From positions 1-5,786 of the forward strand of contig CALCSH010000502.1 in NCBI GenBank assembly GCA_937893815.1: a stretch of 5,786 bases of DNA. The letters run 5' to 3'. The position numbers and the translations under genes were made by a program. Shown here piece by piece: positions 4,959-5,786 of the stretch (position 1 is its first letter; every line of letters begins with the position of its first letter). Source of the DNA: an uncultured Anaerolineae bacterium (GTDB lineage: Bacteria > Chloroflexota > Anaerolineae > Anaerolineales > UBA11858). The notes under the pieces were generated by a model. It saw only the letters and a list, made by a program, of their open reading frames with translations. It searched no databases and was not told where the DNA came from.

Positions 4959-5786
4959 ATGTTTATCCATATCCCCCCTGCCTTAAAACACCGCCGCTTC
5001 CTGTTGTTGTGGAGCGGCTTGCTAATTTCTGTTGCTGGATCGCGTATGCAGTTCGCGGCCATCTTGTGGCATATTCGCAGCCTTAGTGACCAGCCGATTG
5101 CTCTGGGTGGAATCGGGTTGGCGCGCGTCGTTCCAATTATCATCTTCTCGCTGGTCGGTGGAGCAATCGCCGATGTTTTTGACCGGCGCAAAATTCTCTT
5201 TGTGACGCAAAGTGTGCTGATTGCGACCGCTTCCACGCTGGCCTGGCTAACCTGGAGCGGCAATATCCAACTCTGGCATATTTATGCCCTGACGGTGGTG
5301 GAGGCGATGACCGCCGCCTTTGATCTGCCCTCCCGACAGGCATTGACGCCCAATCTCGTTCCGGTGCATGATTTACCGAATGCCTTTAGTATGCAGTCGA
5401 TGGCCTTCACGGTCGGAGCGATTGCTGGCCCGGCGTTGAGCGGATTATTCATCGGGTACCTGGGATTATCGGCTGTCTACATCACCAATGCAATCACCTA
5501 TCTGGGAATTATCCTGGCTTTAGTGATGATGGGGCCGGTGGCGCAGCAACACAGTCCGAGTGAAAAGAAAGCCCCGGTCAGTTTAACCGCGATACGGGAG
5601 GGGATTACGTTTATCTTTGAAAGGCCAATCATTCTTTCCAGTATGATTCTAGACTTTTTCGCCACCTTCTTTTCCGCGGCCAATGCCCTGATGCCCATTT
5701 TTGCAGTGGATATTCTGCACGTGGGGGAGATTGGCTACGGCTGGTTATTGGCGGCCGAGTCGGTGGGTTCGGCGCTTACGGCGGGG
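4959..5786 (+). CDS. MFS exporter, EntS/MFS_3-like (second of pair, 3' end outside window)
   Basis: An open frame of 276 codons runs to the window edge without a stop. It encodes the N-terminal two-thirds of a transporter of the same family as its upstream neighbour. Landmarks are motif A GGAIADVFDRRK (67-78), LWHIY (105-109), FDLPSRQALTPNLVP (121-135) and LPNAFS (139-144). Over the first 78 residues the two proteins align without gaps at about 39 identities (hand count, near 50%), so they are an old tandem duplication. Motif A differs: the Arg after Asp72 in the first protein is Val73 here. Spacing of one base from the upstream stop implies one transcript. Two half-related exporters made together might form a heteromeric unit or handle different substrates; neither is shown. 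Confidence 0.88.
   Translation, partial: MFIHIPPALKHRRFLLLWSGLLISVAGSRMQFAAILWHIRSLSDQPIALGGIGLARVVPIIIFSLVGGAIADVFDRRKILFVTQSVLIATASTLAWLTWSGNIQLWHIYALTVVEAMTAAFDLPSRQALTPNLVPVHDLPNAFSMQSMAFTVGAIAGPALSGLFIGYLGLSAVYITNAITYLGIILALVMMGPVAQQHSPSEKKAPVSLTAIREGITFIFERPIILSSMILDFFATFFSAANALMPIFAVDILHVGEIGYGWLLAAESVGSALTAG

Noticed and set aside
4808..5263. 151-residue antisense open frame across the two exporters
   Set aside because: It is antisense to two clear family members, crosses their junction and has no recognisable domain.
1..5786. CRISPR array, tRNA, rRNA, transposase or integrase
   Set aside because: There are no regularly spaced repeats, no cloverleaf or rRNA-like segments that I recognise, and no mobile-element protein on either strand.

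Overview
The window reads as an ordinary bacterial chromosomal segment of moderate GC. It has one minus-strand gene followed by five plus-strand genes, separated by short AT-richer spacers packed with small repeats. No single feature fixes the taxon. A split glutaminase/NAD synthetase pair, an Lgt-like membrane protein, apparently leaderless promoters and a dispersed 'accgc..gag.acgc.gag' palindrome together suggest Chloroflexota, probably Anaerolineae. That is inference from the character of the sequence, not a database result.

Layout. Positions 11-55 hold a perfect 21-bp hairpin. Positions 93-692 (minus) encode a compact NfeD-family membrane protein with a C-terminal OB-fold domain. The gene is bracketed by two exact 27-bp direct repeats (55-81 and 874-900). 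The 263-bp spacer 693-955 serves two divergent genes. Positions 956-1702 (plus) encode an Lgt-family membrane protein that has lost two key catalytic residues. The spacer 1703-1904 contains an imperfect palindromic repeat and lies inside a 14-bp perfect inverted repeat whose left arm covers the end of the Lgt-like gene.

Positions 1905-2768 and 2765-3589 overlap by ATGA. They encode a nitrilase-fold glutaminase-type protein and a PP-loop NAD synthetase, which together correspond to one fused glutamine-dependent NadE. After a 123-bp spacer of repetitive 'taatcagg/cctaatt' sequence come two tandem paralogous MFS exporters of the EntS/MFS_3 type (3713-4957, and 4959 running off the window end), separated by one base.

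How the genes work together: the two NadE parts are the only clear functional unit, with the first supplying ammonia from glutamine and the second making NAD+ from deamido-NAD+. The two exporters are almost certainly co-transcribed and may act as a pair, but their substrate cannot be read from the sequence. The NfeD-like and Lgt-like proteins are both membrane or envelope proteins but are transcribed divergently and show no obvious link.

I did not find a dramatic new system. The most interesting points are the catalytically degenerate Lgt paralogue, two promoters placed so that their mRNAs should start at the ATG, the inverted repeat and recurring AACCAATT word around the NAD synthetase promoter, and the tandem exporters.
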